Counted from the stretch's first letter, positions 9,450-18,945 are shown. The stretch: DNA of 64,000 bases from PALSA-894 sp963828625 (GCA_963828625.1 CAWHEX010000009.1:186001-250000); one strand, 5' to 3'. The notes: generated from the sequence alone by a model not told the origin. A program made the numbers and translations.

Positions 9450-11564
9450 ATGGCGGCGCGCGATGCTTCGAAGGTTGCCGTCTCCGACCTGTCCGAAAAG
9501 CAGGCCAAGGCCGAGCACGCGCGCCTGCACGCGGCACTGATCGCGCACGACAAGCGCTACTATCAGGACGACAAACCAACCGTCACCGACGCCGAGTACG
9601 ATGCGCTGCGCAAGCGGTATGGCGCAATCGAGGAGCGGTTTCCCGACCTCAAGACGCTTGAAAGCCTGACCCTGAAAGTCGGCGCCGCGCCGACCGGCCG
9701 CTTCGCCAAGGTGCGGCACGCTGTGCCGATGCTTTCGCTCGACAATGCATTCTCCGAGGAGGACGTGACGCGCTTCGTCGAGCGCATCCGCCGCTTCCTC
9801 AAGCTCGACGCCGACGAGCCGCTTGCGCTGACCGCCGAGCCGAAGATCGACGGCCTTTCGCTCACGCTGCGCTACGAGAACGGCAAGCTCGTGAATGGCG
9901 CAACGCGCGGCGACGGCACCGTCGGCGAGGATGTGACGGCGAACGTCCGCACGCTCAAGGACGTGCCGCAGACGCTGAAGGGCAAGGACGTTCCCGCGGT
10001 CGCCGAGGTGCGCGGCGAGGTCTACATGACCAAGGACGACTTCCTCGCGCTGAATGAAAAGCAGAAACAGGCGGGCGAGGAGCTTTACGTCAATCCGCGC
10101 AACACCGCGGCCGGCTCGCTGCGGCAGAAGGATGCGGGCATCACGGCCTCGCGGCCGCTGCGCTTCTTTGCCTATGCGTGGGGCGAGATGAGCCCGATGC
10201 CGGCCGACACACAGTCCGGCATGGTGAAGTGGCTGGGTAAGGCCGGCTTCCACACCAATCCGATCTTCAAGGTCTGCAAGTCGGCGGAGGATCTGCTGGC
10301 GTTCCATAACGAGATCGCGCTCAAGCGCGGCGCGCTCGACTACGACATCGACGGCGTCGTCTACAAGCTGGACCGCATCGACTGGCAGGAGCGGATGGGC
10401 TTCGTCGGCCGCAATCCACGCTGGGCGATCGCGCACAAGTTTCCGGCCGAGCAGGCGACGACCCTGCTCAAGGACATCGAGATCCAAGTCGGGCGCACCG
10501 GCGCGCTGACGCCGGTGGCGAAGCTCGAACCGGTCGGCGTCGGCGGCGTGATCGTGCAGAATGCGACGCTGCACAATGCCGACGAGATCGCGCGGCTCGA
10601 CGTGCGCATCGGCGACACCGTGACGATCCAGCGCGCCGGCGACGTGATCCCGCAGGTGCTCGGCGTGGTGCCGGAGAAGCGGCCGAAGGGCGCGAAGGAA
10701 TACGAATTTCCCAAGAAATGCCCATGTCCGCTGCACACGCCGGTCGTACGCGAGATCAATTCGGCGGGCGAGGAGGGTGTGCGCTTCCGCTGCTCCGGCG
10801 AATTCGCCTGTCCGTTCCAGAAGACCGAGCACCTGAAGCTGTTCGTCTCGCGCGGCGCGTTCGACATCGACGGCCTCGGCGCAAAGCAGATCGATTATTT
10901 CTTCGAGCAAGGCTGGATCAAGGAACCGGGCGACATCTTCACGCTGGAGGAGCGCAACGGGAAGCTCAAGCTGGAGGAGATCGAGGGTTACGGCGAGACC
11001 TCGGTGCGCAACCTCTTCAGTGCGATCCGCGGGCGGCGCGATATTTCGCTCGAGCGCTTCATCTTTTCGCTCGGCATCCGCCACGTTGGCGAAACCACGG
11101 CGCGTGCGCTCGCGCGCGGCTATGGCACATGGGACGCGTTCCATGATGCCGCACTGAAGGTCGCCAAGGTCGACGAAGAAGCGCGCACCGAGATGGATGC
11201 GCTCGACCAGATCGGCGACACGGTGATCGATGCGATCGCGGCCTATTTCAAGGAAACGCACAATCGCGGCATCGTCGATCGGCTCGTCAAGCAAGTGCGC
11301 ATCCAGGAGGCCGAGAAACCGGCGAGCAATACCGCGGTCGCGGGCAAGACGGTGGTGTTCACCGGCGCGCTGGAGAAGATGACGCGCGAGGAAGCGAAGG
11401 CGATGGCCGAGCGGCTCGGCGCGAAGACCGCAGGCTCGGTTTCGAAGAAGACCGATTATCTGGTGGCGGGGCCGGGCGCGGGATCGAAGCTCGACAAGGC
11501 GCGCGAGGCGGGCGTCACGGTGCTGACCGAGGACGAGTGGTTCGTGTTGATCGGCAAGAAGTAG
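9450..11564 (+). CDS. ligA: NAD-dependent DNA ligase
   Basis: Seals nicks in duplex DNA during replication and repair using NAD+. The 704-aa product has the Ia/adenylation domain with the active-site Lys in EPKIDGLSL (about residue 132), the ATRGDGTVGEDVT block, an OB fold, a four-Cys zinc finger (KCPCPLHT and CSGEFACP), helix-hairpin-helix repeats and a C-terminal BRCT domain (GKTVVFTGALEKMTREEA). Length is close to other alphaproteobacterial ligases. It follows recN directly. Confidence 0.97.
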   Translation: MAARDASKVAVSDLSEKQAKAEHARLHAALIAHDKRYYQDDKPTVTDAEYDALRKRYGAIEERFPDLKTLESLTLKVGAAPTGRFAKVRHAVPMLSLDNAFSEEDVTRFVERIRRFLKLDADEPLALTAEPKIDGLSLTLRYENGKLVNGATRGDGTVGEDVTANVRTLKDVPQTLKGKDVPAVAEVRGEVYMTKDDFLALNEKQKQAGEELYVNPRNTAAGSLRQKDAGITASRPLRFFAYAWGEMSPMPADTQSGMVKWLGKAGFHTNPIFKVCKSAEDLLAFHNEIALKRGALDYDIDGVVYKLDRIDWQERMGFVGRNPRWAIAHKFPAEQATTLLKDIEIQVGRTGALTPVAKLEPVGVGGVIVQNATLHNADEIARLDVRIGDTVTIQRAGDVIPQVLGVVPEKRPKGAKEYEFPKKCPCPLHTPVVREINSAGEEGVRFRCSGEFACPFQKTEHLKLFVSRGAFDIDGLGAKQIDYFFEQGWIKEPGDIFTLEERNGKLKLEEIEGYGETSVRNLFSAIRGRRDISLERFIFSLGIRHVGETTARALARGYGTWDAFHDAALKVAKVDEEARTEMDALDQIGDTVIDAIAAYFKETHNRGIVDRLVKQVRIQEAEKPASNTAVAGKTVVFTGALEKMTREEAKAMAERLGAKTAGSVSKKTDYLVAGPGAGSKLDKAREAGVTVLTEDEWFVLIGKK

Positions 11565-11587
11565 CGCTGCGCGCCTATCTTCCGCTC

Positions 11588-11647
11588 ATGCCCGCGAACG
11601 CGGGCATCCAGTTCTTCAAAGCGCTGGGTCCCCGCTTTCGCGGGGAC
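11588..11647 (+). repeat. Double palindrome between ligA and a convergent exporter gene
   Basis: Two hairpins lie in the convergent gap: ATGCCCGCG-AA-CGCGGGCAT (11588-11607) and GTCCCCGC-TTTC-GCGGGGAC (11628-11647). The pair, separated by a CCAGTTCTTCAAAGC spacer, has the look of a dispersed intergenic palindromic repeat of Bradyrhizobium-like genomes. It could end transcription from both sides. Confidence 0.5.
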
Positions 11648-11665
11648 GAGCGGCGACCATTGTCG

Positions 11666-12883
11666 TCACTTCCGCGCCAGCGCGAAAAACGCCACCAGCC
11701 CGCAGGCGCACAGCGTCAGCACGATCGCGGCAAGCGGCAGCGCGGTCTGCGCGCCATCGAGCAGGTGCCCGACCAACTGAGCGGTCGCGGCGCCGAGCCC
11801 CATCTGCATGAAGCCCATGATGCCGGAAGCGGCGCCCGCCGCCTGCGGCCGGACGCTGACGGCGCCCGCAATGGAGTTCGGCAGCATGAAGCCCGAGGCA
11901 AATCCGATGATCATCTGCGGCACCATGATGACCGCGGGACTGCTCAGGGGATCCGCCAGCACCCAGAGCATCCCGATCGCCGAGCCGAGCACGGTCACGG
12001 CGACGCCGGCACGGATCATAAAATCGACGCCGTATTTGACGGACCAGCGGCCGGCCGCGAAATTTCCCACCATGTAGGTCAGCGAGATGAACAGGAACCA
12101 GACGCCGTACTCGGCCGAGGACCGGTGCATCTGCGTCACCACCACATGCGGCGCGCCGCCGATGAAGGTGAAGAACATCGCCGAATTGGTGGCCGCCACC
12201 AGCGCGTAGCCAAGGTACGCGCGGTTGGTAAGGAGGCTCGCGGAGGCGGCGATGAAGTGCGCGAAGCCTTCCCCGGCTGCCACGGCGCGCGTTTCGGGCA
12301 ACTGGAACGTCACCCACACGAGCACCACGGCGGCGAACAGTCCCATGAACGCGAAGATCGCCTGCCAGCCGACGGCCGTGTCGAGCGCGCCGCCGATCAG
12401 CGGAGCGATCATCGGCGCGATCACCATGGCCATCGTGACCCAGCCGATCATCGAGGCGGCGCGGTCGCGGTCATAGAGGTCGCGGATGACCGCGCGGCCG
12501 ACAACAATGCCGACGGTCGCGCCGAAGGCCTGAAATGTGCGTGCGACAATCAGCCCGACGATGGACGTCGAGGCCAGCGCCGCGAAACTCGCGACCACGG
12601 TCAGTGCGAGTCCCGCGATCATCACGGGCCGCCGTCCGAAGCGGTCGGACAATGTGCCAAGCACAAGCTGCGATACCGCCATCCCGAGCAGGAACAGCGA
12701 AAGCGTGAGCTGCACGGTGCCCGTGGCGGCCCCGAGCGAGGTCACCAGCGCCGGCATCGCGGGCGCCAGAATGTTCAGCGTCAGGGGGCCGACGGCGGTG
12801 CAGCCGATCAGCAGCGCGAGCAGGCGGTAGGAGTGTCCGCGCGCTTCCTCACGTTGCCCCTTGATGGAGGCCGGCTCAGACAC
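11666..12883 (-). CDS. Bcr/CflA family multidrug efflux MFS transporter
   Basis: Predicted inner-membrane drug/H+ antiporter of the 12-TM Bcr/CflA branch of the major facilitator superfamily. I chose a GTG at 12883 (405 aa), which overlaps the stop of the upstream aminopeptidase gene by eight bases; a longer frame back to 12934 adds residues unlike the family. The first TM holds LTLNILAPAMPAL, close to the family pattern TDMYLPALP, and the loop 2-3 motif reads LSDRFGRRPVMIAG. About twelve hydrophobic segments are visible. The substrate cannot be told from sequence. It is probably cotranscribed with pepP. Confidence 0.85.
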   Translation of the reverse strand: MSEPASIKGQREEARGHSYRLLALLIGCTAVGPLTLNILAPAMPALVTSLGAATGTVQLTLSLFLLGMAVSQLVLGTLSDRFGRRPVMIAGLALTVVASFAALASTSIVGLIVARTFQAFGATVGIVVGRAVIRDLYDRDRAASMIGWVTMAMVIAPMIAPLIGGALDTAVGWQAIFAFMGLFAAVVLVWVTFQLPETRAVAAGEGFAHFIAASASLLTNRAYLGYALVAATNSAMFFTFIGGAPHVVVTQMHRSSAEYGVWFLFISLTYMVGNFAAGRWSVKYGVDFMIRAGVAVTVLGSAIGMLWVLADPLSSPAVIMVPQMIIGFASGFMLPNSIAGAVSVRPQAAGAASGIMGFMQMGLGAATAQLVGHLLDGAQTALPLAAIVLTLCACGLVAFFALARK

Positions 12884-14705
12884 GGATCGGCCTTGTGGCG
12901 GCTTCCAGCCACGGCCGGTTCTCTGGCGCGACAAGCGGCATCAGGAGCGTGGCGACGCGCGCGTGATAGGCGTCGAGCCAGGCGATCTCGTCGGCCGTCA
13001 TCAGCGCGGGATCGATCAGCCGCCGGTCGAACGGCGCGAAGGTCAGCGTCTCGAAGCCATTCATCGGCTTCTCGGCGCCTTCGATTTTCGTCTCGCTCAC
13101 CAGCACGAGGTTCTCGATGCGGATGCCGAAGTGGCCGGCTTTGTAGTAGCCGGGCTCGTTCGACAGGATCATGCCGCGCTTGAGCGGCGCGGTACCGAGC
13201 TTGGAGATGCGTGCCGGACCCTCGTGCACCGAGAGGTAGCTTCCGACGCCGTGGCCGGTGCCGTGATCGAAGTCGACGCCCGCGGCCCACAGATATTGCC
13301 GCGCGAAGCTGTCGAGCTGCGCGCCCGTCGCGCCCTCGGGGAAAACCGCGCGCGCGATGGCAATGTGACCCTTGAGCACCTGCGTGAAGCGCGTGCGCAT
13401 TTCCGCCGTCGGCGTGCCGACCGCGATGGTGCGCGTGATATCGGTGGTGCCGTCCTGATACTGCGCGCCGGAATCGACCAGGAACAGGTCGCCGGGATTG
13501 ATCCTGCGGTTTGTGGCGTTGGTGACGCGATAGTGCACGATCGCGCCGTTCGGCCCTGCGCCCGAGATGGTGGGGAAGGAGAGTTCTTTCAAAAGGCCGG
13601 TGTCGCGGCGGAAGGTTTCGAGCGCTGCCACCGCGTCGATCTCGGTGAGTTGGCCCTTCGGGGCTTCGCGGTCGAACCAGGCGAGGAAGTTCGCGACTGC
13701 CGCGCCATCGCGGTGGTGCGCCGCGTGCGTCCCGGCGATTTCGGCGGCGTTTTTCACCGCCTTCATGGCGGTGATCGGATCGGCGGCGCGCGTCACCGTG
13801 CCGCCCACATCCGCGATGGCGCGCGCGAGCGCGTCGGCGGCGGTTGCGGAGTCGAGCGCGACTGCCGCTTTGGCGGCGCCGAGCGCCTTCAGCGCATCCG
13901 GAAATGCGCCGGGCTCGCGCACGTCGGCGAGCTGCTCGAGATAGTCGCGCACTTCGTTGGAAAGCTTGCGCCCGTCGATGTAGATCGCGGCGCGGCCTTC
14001 CTTCGGCACGCTGGCGAACGCGAGCGGCAGCGGCGTGTGCGCCACGTCCGCGCCGCGGATGTTGAAGGTCCAGGCGACGTTGTGCGGATCGGAGACGATC
14101 AGCGCATCCGTCTTGAGCTTGGCAAGCTCGGCCTGCACGCGCGCGAGTTTCTCCGCCGCGCCTTCGCCCGCGAATTTCAGGTCATGCACGACCACGCGCC
14201 CGAGCGGCGGGGCAGGGCGGTCGGCCCACACGGAATTGATCGGGTTCGGTTCGGCCGGCACCAGCGTCGCGCCCGCGCTCGCGGCGGCTTTGGCGAGCTT
14301 CTCGGCATTGTCGGTGGTGTGCAGCCACGGATCGTAGCCGAAGCGCGCGCCGCTCTTCAGATTGGCGGCGAGCCACTTGTCGGGCGGGTTCTCGACCAGA
14401 TGCTCGACGCCAAATTGCGCCGTGTCGATCTGGTCGCGCACCTGCAGCACGTAGCGGCCGTCGACGAAAATGACCGCGCGATCCGCGAGCACGATCGCGG
14501 CGCCGGCCGAGCCGGTGAAGCCGGTGAGCCAGGGAAGCCGCTCGTCGGACGGCGGGACGTACTCGCCCTGATGGCGGTCGGCGCGCGGCACGATGAAGCC
14601 GTCGAGGCCGCGCCGCTTCAATTCGGCGCGCAGCGCGGCGAGCCGTCCGGCACTGTGCGCCCGCTCGCTGTTGTCGTCGAACGTTTGCAGGCGCGCCTCG
14701 AACAT
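12876..14705 (-). CDS. pepP: Aminopeptidase P family Xaa-Pro aminopeptidase
   Basis: Metallopeptidase that removes N-terminal residues preceding proline. The 609-aa protein has two N-terminal creatinase-like domains and a C-terminal pita-bread catalytic domain. Metal ligands appear in LFLVDSGAQYQDGTTDITRT (two Asp), in DHGTGHGVGSYLSVHEGP (His), and in SNEPGYYKAGHFGIRIENL (Glu). The three-domain size of about 600 aa corresponds to the long APP1 type rather than the short E. coli enzyme. It probably heads a two-gene unit with the Bcr/CflA exporter. Confidence 0.9.
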   Translation of the reverse strand: MFEARLQTFDDNSERAHSAGRLAALRAELKRRGLDGFIVPRADRHQGEYVPPSDERLPWLTGFTGSAGAAIVLADRAVIFVDGRYVLQVRDQIDTAQFGVEHLVENPPDKWLAANLKSGARFGYDPWLHTTDNAEKLAKAAASAGATLVPAEPNPINSVWADRPAPPLGRVVVHDLKFAGEGAAEKLARVQAELAKLKTDALIVSDPHNVAWTFNIRGADVAHTPLPLAFASVPKEGRAAIYIDGRKLSNEVRDYLEQLADVREPGAFPDALKALGAAKAAVALDSATAADALARAIADVGGTVTRAADPITAMKAVKNAAEIAGTHAAHHRDGAAVANFLAWFDREAPKGQLTEIDAVAALETFRRDTGLLKELSFPTISGAGPNGAIVHYRVTNATNRRINPGDLFLVDSGAQYQDGTTDITRTIAVGTPTAEMRTRFTQVLKGHIAIARAVFPEGATGAQLDSFARQYLWAAGVDFDHGTGHGVGSYLSVHEGPARISKLGTAPLKRGMILSNEPGYYKAGHFGIRIENLVLVSETKIEGAEKPMNGFETLTFAPFDRRLIDPALMTADEIAWLDAYHARVATLLMPLVAPENRPWLEAATRPIRV

Positions 14706-15006
14706 CGCCGCAATCTATTGAGCGTGACGGCGGGCGACAACCTTTCGGGCAACATAGTTGCGTTGAAATGGCGCAGGCGACTCATTTGTGTGCAGTGCAA
14801 TATTGTCGCACCCGCGCTGCTGCCTATCCGTGCACGGCATTGATCGAAATATTTCCAAATTATTACATGTTCATGCGGGGTTCGCGCGACTCCCATGCAG
14901 CCGCATGAGTACTGGAATCGAGCCGGAGTTCCTATGTTGCAGTGCAAGATATCAGGACGTTTCGGAAGTCTCTCTCGGGCGTCCCAACAAGATCAGGAGC
15001 TCCACC
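14706..15006 (+). promoter_or_regulatory. Regulatory gap with a repeated TGCAGTGCAA element
   Basis: This 301-bp gap separates the divergent pepP and the small DUF1127-like gene and contains no credible gene. It holds two identical 10-mers TGCAGTGCAA at 14791-14800 and 14938-14947; the second sits in the perfect inverted repeat TTGCA-G-TGCAA. TTGATC (about 14839) and TATTAC, with a spacer of about 15 bases, could form a promoter toward the right. An AGGAGC ribosome site lies just before the ATG at 15007. The binding protein is unknown. Confidence 0.4.
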
Positions 15007-15231
15007 ATGACGACCGCCACCGTACGCCTTTCCGGCCCGTTGCCCGCTGCGCGCAGCAAGCCCGCCAAGGGATTCTTCACGCGCTTTTTCGAGGCTCTCG
15101 CGGCGGCGCGGATGCGCCAGGCAATGCGCGAACTCGAACGCCACCGTCACCTGCTTCCGCCGCACCTGTTGAAGGACGCGGGCTATCAGGCGACCGCGAG
15201 CGACGACAGCGCGTTTCCCTTTACGCGCTAA
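15007..15231 (+). CDS. Small DUF1127-like protein
   Basis: A 74-aa protein from an ATG with an AGGAGC ribosome site. The middle is basic and helical (FFTRFFEALAAARMRQAMRELERHR), followed by LLPPHLLKDAGY, which is the usual pattern of DUF1127/YjiS-type small proteins (arginine-rich helix, then LSDHMLRDIGL-like end). In some alphaproteobacteria such proteins bind RNA and influence small-RNA regulation and phosphate or stress responses; that role here is inference. It overlaps the convergent prmA by 11 bases. Confidence 0.65.
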   Translation: MTTATVRLSGPLPAARSKPAKGFFTRFFEALAAARMRQAMRELERHRHLLPPHLLKDAGYQATASDDSAFPFTR

Positions 15232-16093
15232 GCACCAGCGTCACCCATTCGCCCAGCGGAATGCGCCGCACGAGCCGCAGCCCGTGCGGCCGGTAGGCGG
15301 CGAGCGCGGCGTTTTCCTGTTGGGCGAGCAGGCCGGACAGGATGACGTGCGCGCGCCGCGCCAAGAGCGGGCGCAGCGGTCCGGCGAGCCGCGTCAGCGG
15401 CGCCAGCAGGATATTGGCGAGCACCAGGTCGAACGGCGCGCGGTCGACGAAGCGGCGCGCGCTCAAGCTCTTGGCGCATAGGACTTCCACCAGCGGCGCA
15501 ACGCCGTTCAGCCGCGCGTTCTCGCGCGCGATCCGCACAGCCTCCGGGTCGATGTCGCTCGCCAGCACATGTTGCCGTAGGGCCTTCGCGGCCGCGAACG
15601 CCAGCACGCCGGTACCAGTGCCGATGTCGAGAATGCGGCGGGGCCGGCGTTGCTTGGCGATCCGATCCAGCGCCAGCAGGCAGCCGCGCGTGGTGCCGTG
15701 ATGGCCGGTGCCGAACGCGAGCGCCGCCTCGATCTCGATCCCGATGCGGTTTGGGGCGATGCGGGCGCGGTCATGCGTGCCGTGGACCGTGAAGCGCCCG
15801 GCGGTGACGGGCTTCAGGTCGCCAAGACTCGCGGCGACCCAGTCCTTTGCGGCGATCGTCTCGAAAGTCACCGAAACGGCGGCCCCCGCCGCTTGCGTGA
15901 CCGCAGCGCACACCTCGGCCTCGTCGGGCGGCGCCTCGAAATGGGCTTCAACCGCCCAGCGGCCGCCGGTCGCCTCGAACGCCGCCACCGCGACGCTGTC
16001 GTCGAAGCGTTCCGACAGGGCATCCGCCACCGTCCGGGCGGTCCGCTCGTCGCAATCCAGCCGGGCGAGGGTGGTATTTGCGTTTTTCTGCAT
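15221..16093 (-). CDS. prmA: Ribosomal protein L11 methyltransferase
   Basis: SAM-dependent methyltransferase that trimethylates ribosomal protein L11. The 290-aa product has an N-terminal recognition domain and a class I methyltransferase fold with AFGTGHHGTTRGCL (about residues 130-145), the SAM motif RILDIGTGTGVLAFAAAK, the acidic SDIDPEAVRIARENARLNG and the catalytic-loop-like LVLANILLAPL. These are diagnostic for PrmA. Its 3' end overlaps the convergent DUF1127-like gene. Confidence 0.94.
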   Translation of the reverse strand: MQKNANTTLARLDCDERTARTVADALSERFDDSVAVAAFEATGGRWAVEAHFEAPPDEAEVCAAVTQAAGAAVSVTFETIAAKDWVAASLGDLKPVTAGRFTVHGTHDRARIAPNRIGIEIEAALAFGTGHHGTTRGCLLALDRIAKQRRPRRILDIGTGTGVLAFAAAKALRQHVLASDIDPEAVRIARENARLNGVAPLVEVLCAKSLSARRFVDRAPFDLVLANILLAPLTRLAGPLRPLLARRAHVILSGLLAQQENAALAAYRPHGLRLVRRIPLGEWVTLVLSA

Positions 16094-16180
16094 CAGGAGG
16101 GCGTTTCCGGGCGCGATCTCTTAGGGGCGAATCACGAGCCATGCTAGATTCGCGCAGATTCGCGAATCAGGGCTGAGCGC

Positions 16181-16864
16181 ATGAACGTCATCGTCTTCGC
16201 CTCGCGCAAGGGCGGGTCCGGCAAAAGCACGCTGACCGCACACCTTGCCGCGCACGCCAACCGGCCGTCGCGCCGCTGCATGCTTATCGACTGCGATCCG
16301 CAGGGCTCGATCTCTCTCTGGCACAAGCTGCGCGGCACGACAGAGCCGCAACTGCGCGATGGCACGCGCGACGTCAGGCAGATCATCGCCGATGCCCGCG
16401 CGAACGGCGTCGAGTGGTGTTTCGTCGACACGGCGCCGAACATGTCGGGCGCGGTGACGGACGCGATCAGCGAAGCGACGCTGGTGGTGATCCCGGTGCG
16501 GCTCGCGGTGTTCGATCTCGCGGCCGTGAAGGAGACGATCGATTTCGCACGGCAATCGCAGAAGCCGTTCGCGATCGTCATCAACGCAGTGCCGGCGCGG
16601 CGCGACAACACCGAGTCGCCGTTCGTCACGCAGGTGCGCGAGGTGCTGGCCGCGCTCCGGGTGCCCGTCTGGGCGGGGCAGATCACGCACCGCGGCATCT
16701 ATTCGATCTCGCTCGAATACGGGGAGGGCGCGCGGGAATACGACTCGGAGTCGCCGGCGGCGGCCGAAGTTGCGGCACTGTGGGGCGCGATCGACCGTTC
16801 GGTGAAGGCGATCCACGGCGCCTATGCGGGCGCCACGATGCACCGGGTCTCGGCGGCAGCGTAG
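16181..16864 (+). CDS. Orphan ParA/MinD-type ATPase, copy 1
   Basis: A 227-aa deviant Walker A ATPase: VFASRKGGSGKSTLTAHLAAH (about residues 5-25) carries the signature Lys, DCDPQGSISLW is the switch I/A' region, and CFVDTAPNM is the Walker B-like part. Such proteins position DNA or protein cargo through ATP-dependent dimerisation. There is no parB, parS-like cluster or replication gene nearby, so this is not a chromosome or plasmid partition locus. The gene at 23834 encodes a clear paralogue of the same size and layout. The cargo is unknown. Confidence 0.8.
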   Translation: MNVIVFASRKGGSGKSTLTAHLAAHANRPSRRCMLIDCDPQGSISLWHKLRGTTEPQLRDGTRDVRQIIADARANGVEWCFVDTAPNMSGAVTDAISEATLVVIPVRLAVFDLAAVKETIDFARQSQKPFAIVINAVPARRDNTESPFVTQVREVLAALRVPVWAGQITHRGIYSISLEYGEGAREYDSESPAAAEVAALWGAIDRSVKAIHGAYAGATMHRVSAAA

Positions 16865-16867
16865 CGC

Positions 16868-17569
16868 TCAGGCGACGCGCTTCTTTTCCTTGGCGAATGG
16901 GCTCAGACCGAGCCATTGCTGCATCGAGCGCGCCACACTCTTGTCGCCAATCAGCTCGATCTGTTTCGCGGCGATCTCGTCCTGTATGGTCGAGAGGCCC
17001 ATCCACACGATGGTCAAGCTGCGCAACGAGGAGCGGACGTAGAGGTCGACCTCGAAGCCCGGATCGGTGCTGCAGAGATCGACGTTGCCTTCATCGATCA
17101 CCAGCCAGGCCGAACGCTTGGCGGGTGGAACCTCCGGAAAAACGAAACTGATCGTGACACGGCGCGGTGGCAGCGGCTTGGGATCGAGGCCGCGCCGCAT
17201 GTCCCACATCAGCAAGGACGGGTCGAGGTTCTTCAGCGTGAGGTTGGAGTCGACCCAGCGCTGCCCCCAGATGCCGAGCGACATCACGACGGTCCGCAAA
17301 TCCTCGCCCGCTTCAGTGAGCTTGTATTCGGATACGCCGGTCTGACCGGTCGGCACCGCCATGATCACGCCGGCGTGCTCAAGCTCCTTCAGGCGCTTCG
17401 AGAGGAGCGTCGGCGACATCAGCGGGAGGCCGCGGCGCAGATCGTTGAAGCGTGTCGATCCGCACAACATTTCGCGGACGACCAGCGCGGTCCATCGCGA
17501 GCAGATCAGTTCGGCTGCCATCGCGACGGGGCAGAACTGCCCGTAACTGCCCATTTCCTGCTGGCGCAC
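16868..17569 (-). CDS. HxlR-family transcriptional regulator with C-terminal extension
   Basis: A 233-aa winged-helix regulator. Residues about 8-105 hold the HxlR domain: CPVAMAAELICSRWTALVVREML, RFNDLRRGLPLMSPTLLSKRLKELE and GVSEYKLTEAGEDL, with a Cys near the N-terminus as in many redox- or aldehyde-responsive HxlR proteins. The remaining 120 residues resemble the SCP2-like sterol-carrier fold often appended to HxlR proteins. It is divergent from an acyl-CoA dehydrogenase gene, which it probably controls. Confidence 0.82.
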   Translation of the reverse strand: MRQQEMGSYGQFCPVAMAAELICSRWTALVVREMLCGSTRFNDLRRGLPLMSPTLLSKRLKELEHAGVIMAVPTGQTGVSEYKLTEAGEDLRTVVMSLGIWGQRWVDSNLTLKNLDPSLLMWDMRRGLDPKPLPPRRVTISFVFPEVPPAKRSAWLVIDEGNVDLCSTDPGFEVDLYVRSSLRSLTIVWMGLSTIQDEIAAKQIELIGDKSVARSMQQWLGLSPFAKEKKRVA

Positions 17570-17697
17570 GGTGGTCCTCCTGATCGGGCTCCGAAAACAG
17601 CCGTCGTAGGGCCAGTACAGATACTATAGCGGCGGCGTCCGGCGGTCAGCCTCTGCTTCGCCGCACGCAAGGGTGCGCGCCTTGGCTCGGGTTGGCC

Positions 17698-17714
17698 AGT
17701 CCATTTCTTGGACT
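17698..17714. promoter_or_regulatory. Inverted repeat, candidate HxlR operator
   Basis: AGTCCA-TTTCT-TGGACT is a perfect 6-bp inverted repeat with a 5-base spacer. It lies in the 220-bp gap between the divergent HxlR gene and the acyl-CoA dehydrogenase, 76 bases before the latter's ATG, where a dimeric winged-helix regulator would be expected to bind. Assignment is by position and symmetry only. Confidence 0.4.
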
Positions 17715-17789
17715 AGATGGCGTGCGGCGCTGGCGTGATGATCTCGCACGACTGGGGTGGATCCTTGAAACCTCAACTGGGAGATCATT

Positions 17790-18945
17790 ATGAGCACCAA
17801 TTTGGCCGTGAAGACGGCGCAAGCGCGCAGCCCCGCCGATATTGCCCGGGACCTTGGCCCCGAACTCGCGCGCCGCGCTGATGCGCGGCGCGACGAGGAT
17901 GAATTCGTGGCCGACAATTTCGCACTGCTGAAGGAGGCCGGTCTGGTCGAAGCGGGCGTGCCGCGGGAACTCGGTGGCGGTGGCGCCGACGTCGACGAGC
18001 TTGCCGCGATGCTGCGCACGCTCGCGTATCACTGTGGCTCGACGGCCCTCGCGTTCTCGATGCACACGCATGGGGTCGCCATTCCGGCGTGGCGGTGGAA
18101 ACACCAGGCGCCCGCAAAGGCTGCGGTGGAGCCGTTGCTCAAGCGCATCGCCACCGAGCGCATCATGCTCCTGTCGAGCGGCGGCTCGGACTGGATCGGC
18201 GGTTCCGGCAAGGCCGAGAAGGTCGAGGGCGGCTACCGCATCACCGGCCGCAAGATATTTGCCTCCGGCGCACCGGCCGGCAATGTCCTGATGACCGGCG
18301 CAGTGCTTGAGACCGACGAAGGCCCGATGGTGCTGCAATTCGGTCTGCCGATGAACTCGCCGAACGTGAAGGTGCTCGATACCTGGCGCACGCTCGGCAT
18401 GCGCGGCACAGGATCGCACGACGTGTCGATCGAGGGTCATGTGGTGCCCGATGCCGCCGTGGCGCTGAAGCGCAAGGCCGGCGAGTGGCACCCGCTCTTC
18501 CACATCATCGCGACGACTGCGTTTCCGCTGGTCTACTCGGTCTATCTCGGCGTTGCCGAGAGTGCGCGCGACATCGCGGTCTCGCTTGCGAAGCGCAAGA
18601 CACCGAACCGCCATGCCGTCACGCTTGCCGGACAGATGGAAACGGAGCTTGCGGGTGCGCGGATGGCGGTCGAACTCGATGCTGGCGACGGTGCGGCTGA
18701 ACGCGCCGTCGGCCGCGACCATCAACCAGGTGATGATCGGACGTCAGCTCGCCGAGCGGCATGCGATCGCGGCGGTCGAGTACGCCATGCAGCTTGCCGG
18801 CGGTGTCGGCTTCTATCGCGCGGCCGGGTTGGAGCGGCGTTTCCGCGACATCCAGGCGGCGCGGTATCACCCGCTGCAGGCCGGGCCGCAGGCGGAATAT
18901 GCCGGCTCAATGGCGCTCGGCCTGCCGGTCGACAAGGTGTTCTGA
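17790..18945 (+). CDS. Acyl-CoA dehydrogenase family protein (one frameshift)
   Basis: Flavoprotein of the acyl-CoA dehydrogenase superfamily, about 384 aa once repaired. The N-terminal helical domain (DEDEFVADNFALLKEAGLVEAGVPRELGG), the beta domain (ITGRKIFASGA, TWRTLGMRGTGSHDV) and the C-terminal helices (ATINQVMIGRQLAERHAIAAVEYAMQLAGGVGFY) are all present. The frame breaks at about 18675: removing one C turns VELDAG into VESMLATVRLNAPSAAT and joins the two parts. Without this repair the frame runs on into the next gene and mimics a fusion. The substrate is not predictable. An HxlR regulator gene is divergent from it. Confidence 0.82.

Noticed and set aside
12861..14843. 660-codon open frame on the plus strand opposite pepP
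   Set aside because: It is antisense to a clear aminopeptidase P, Arg/His-rich, and has no family features. Long antisense frames are expected at this GC content; the same applies to many others, such as those opposite recN, ligA and the AsmA gene.
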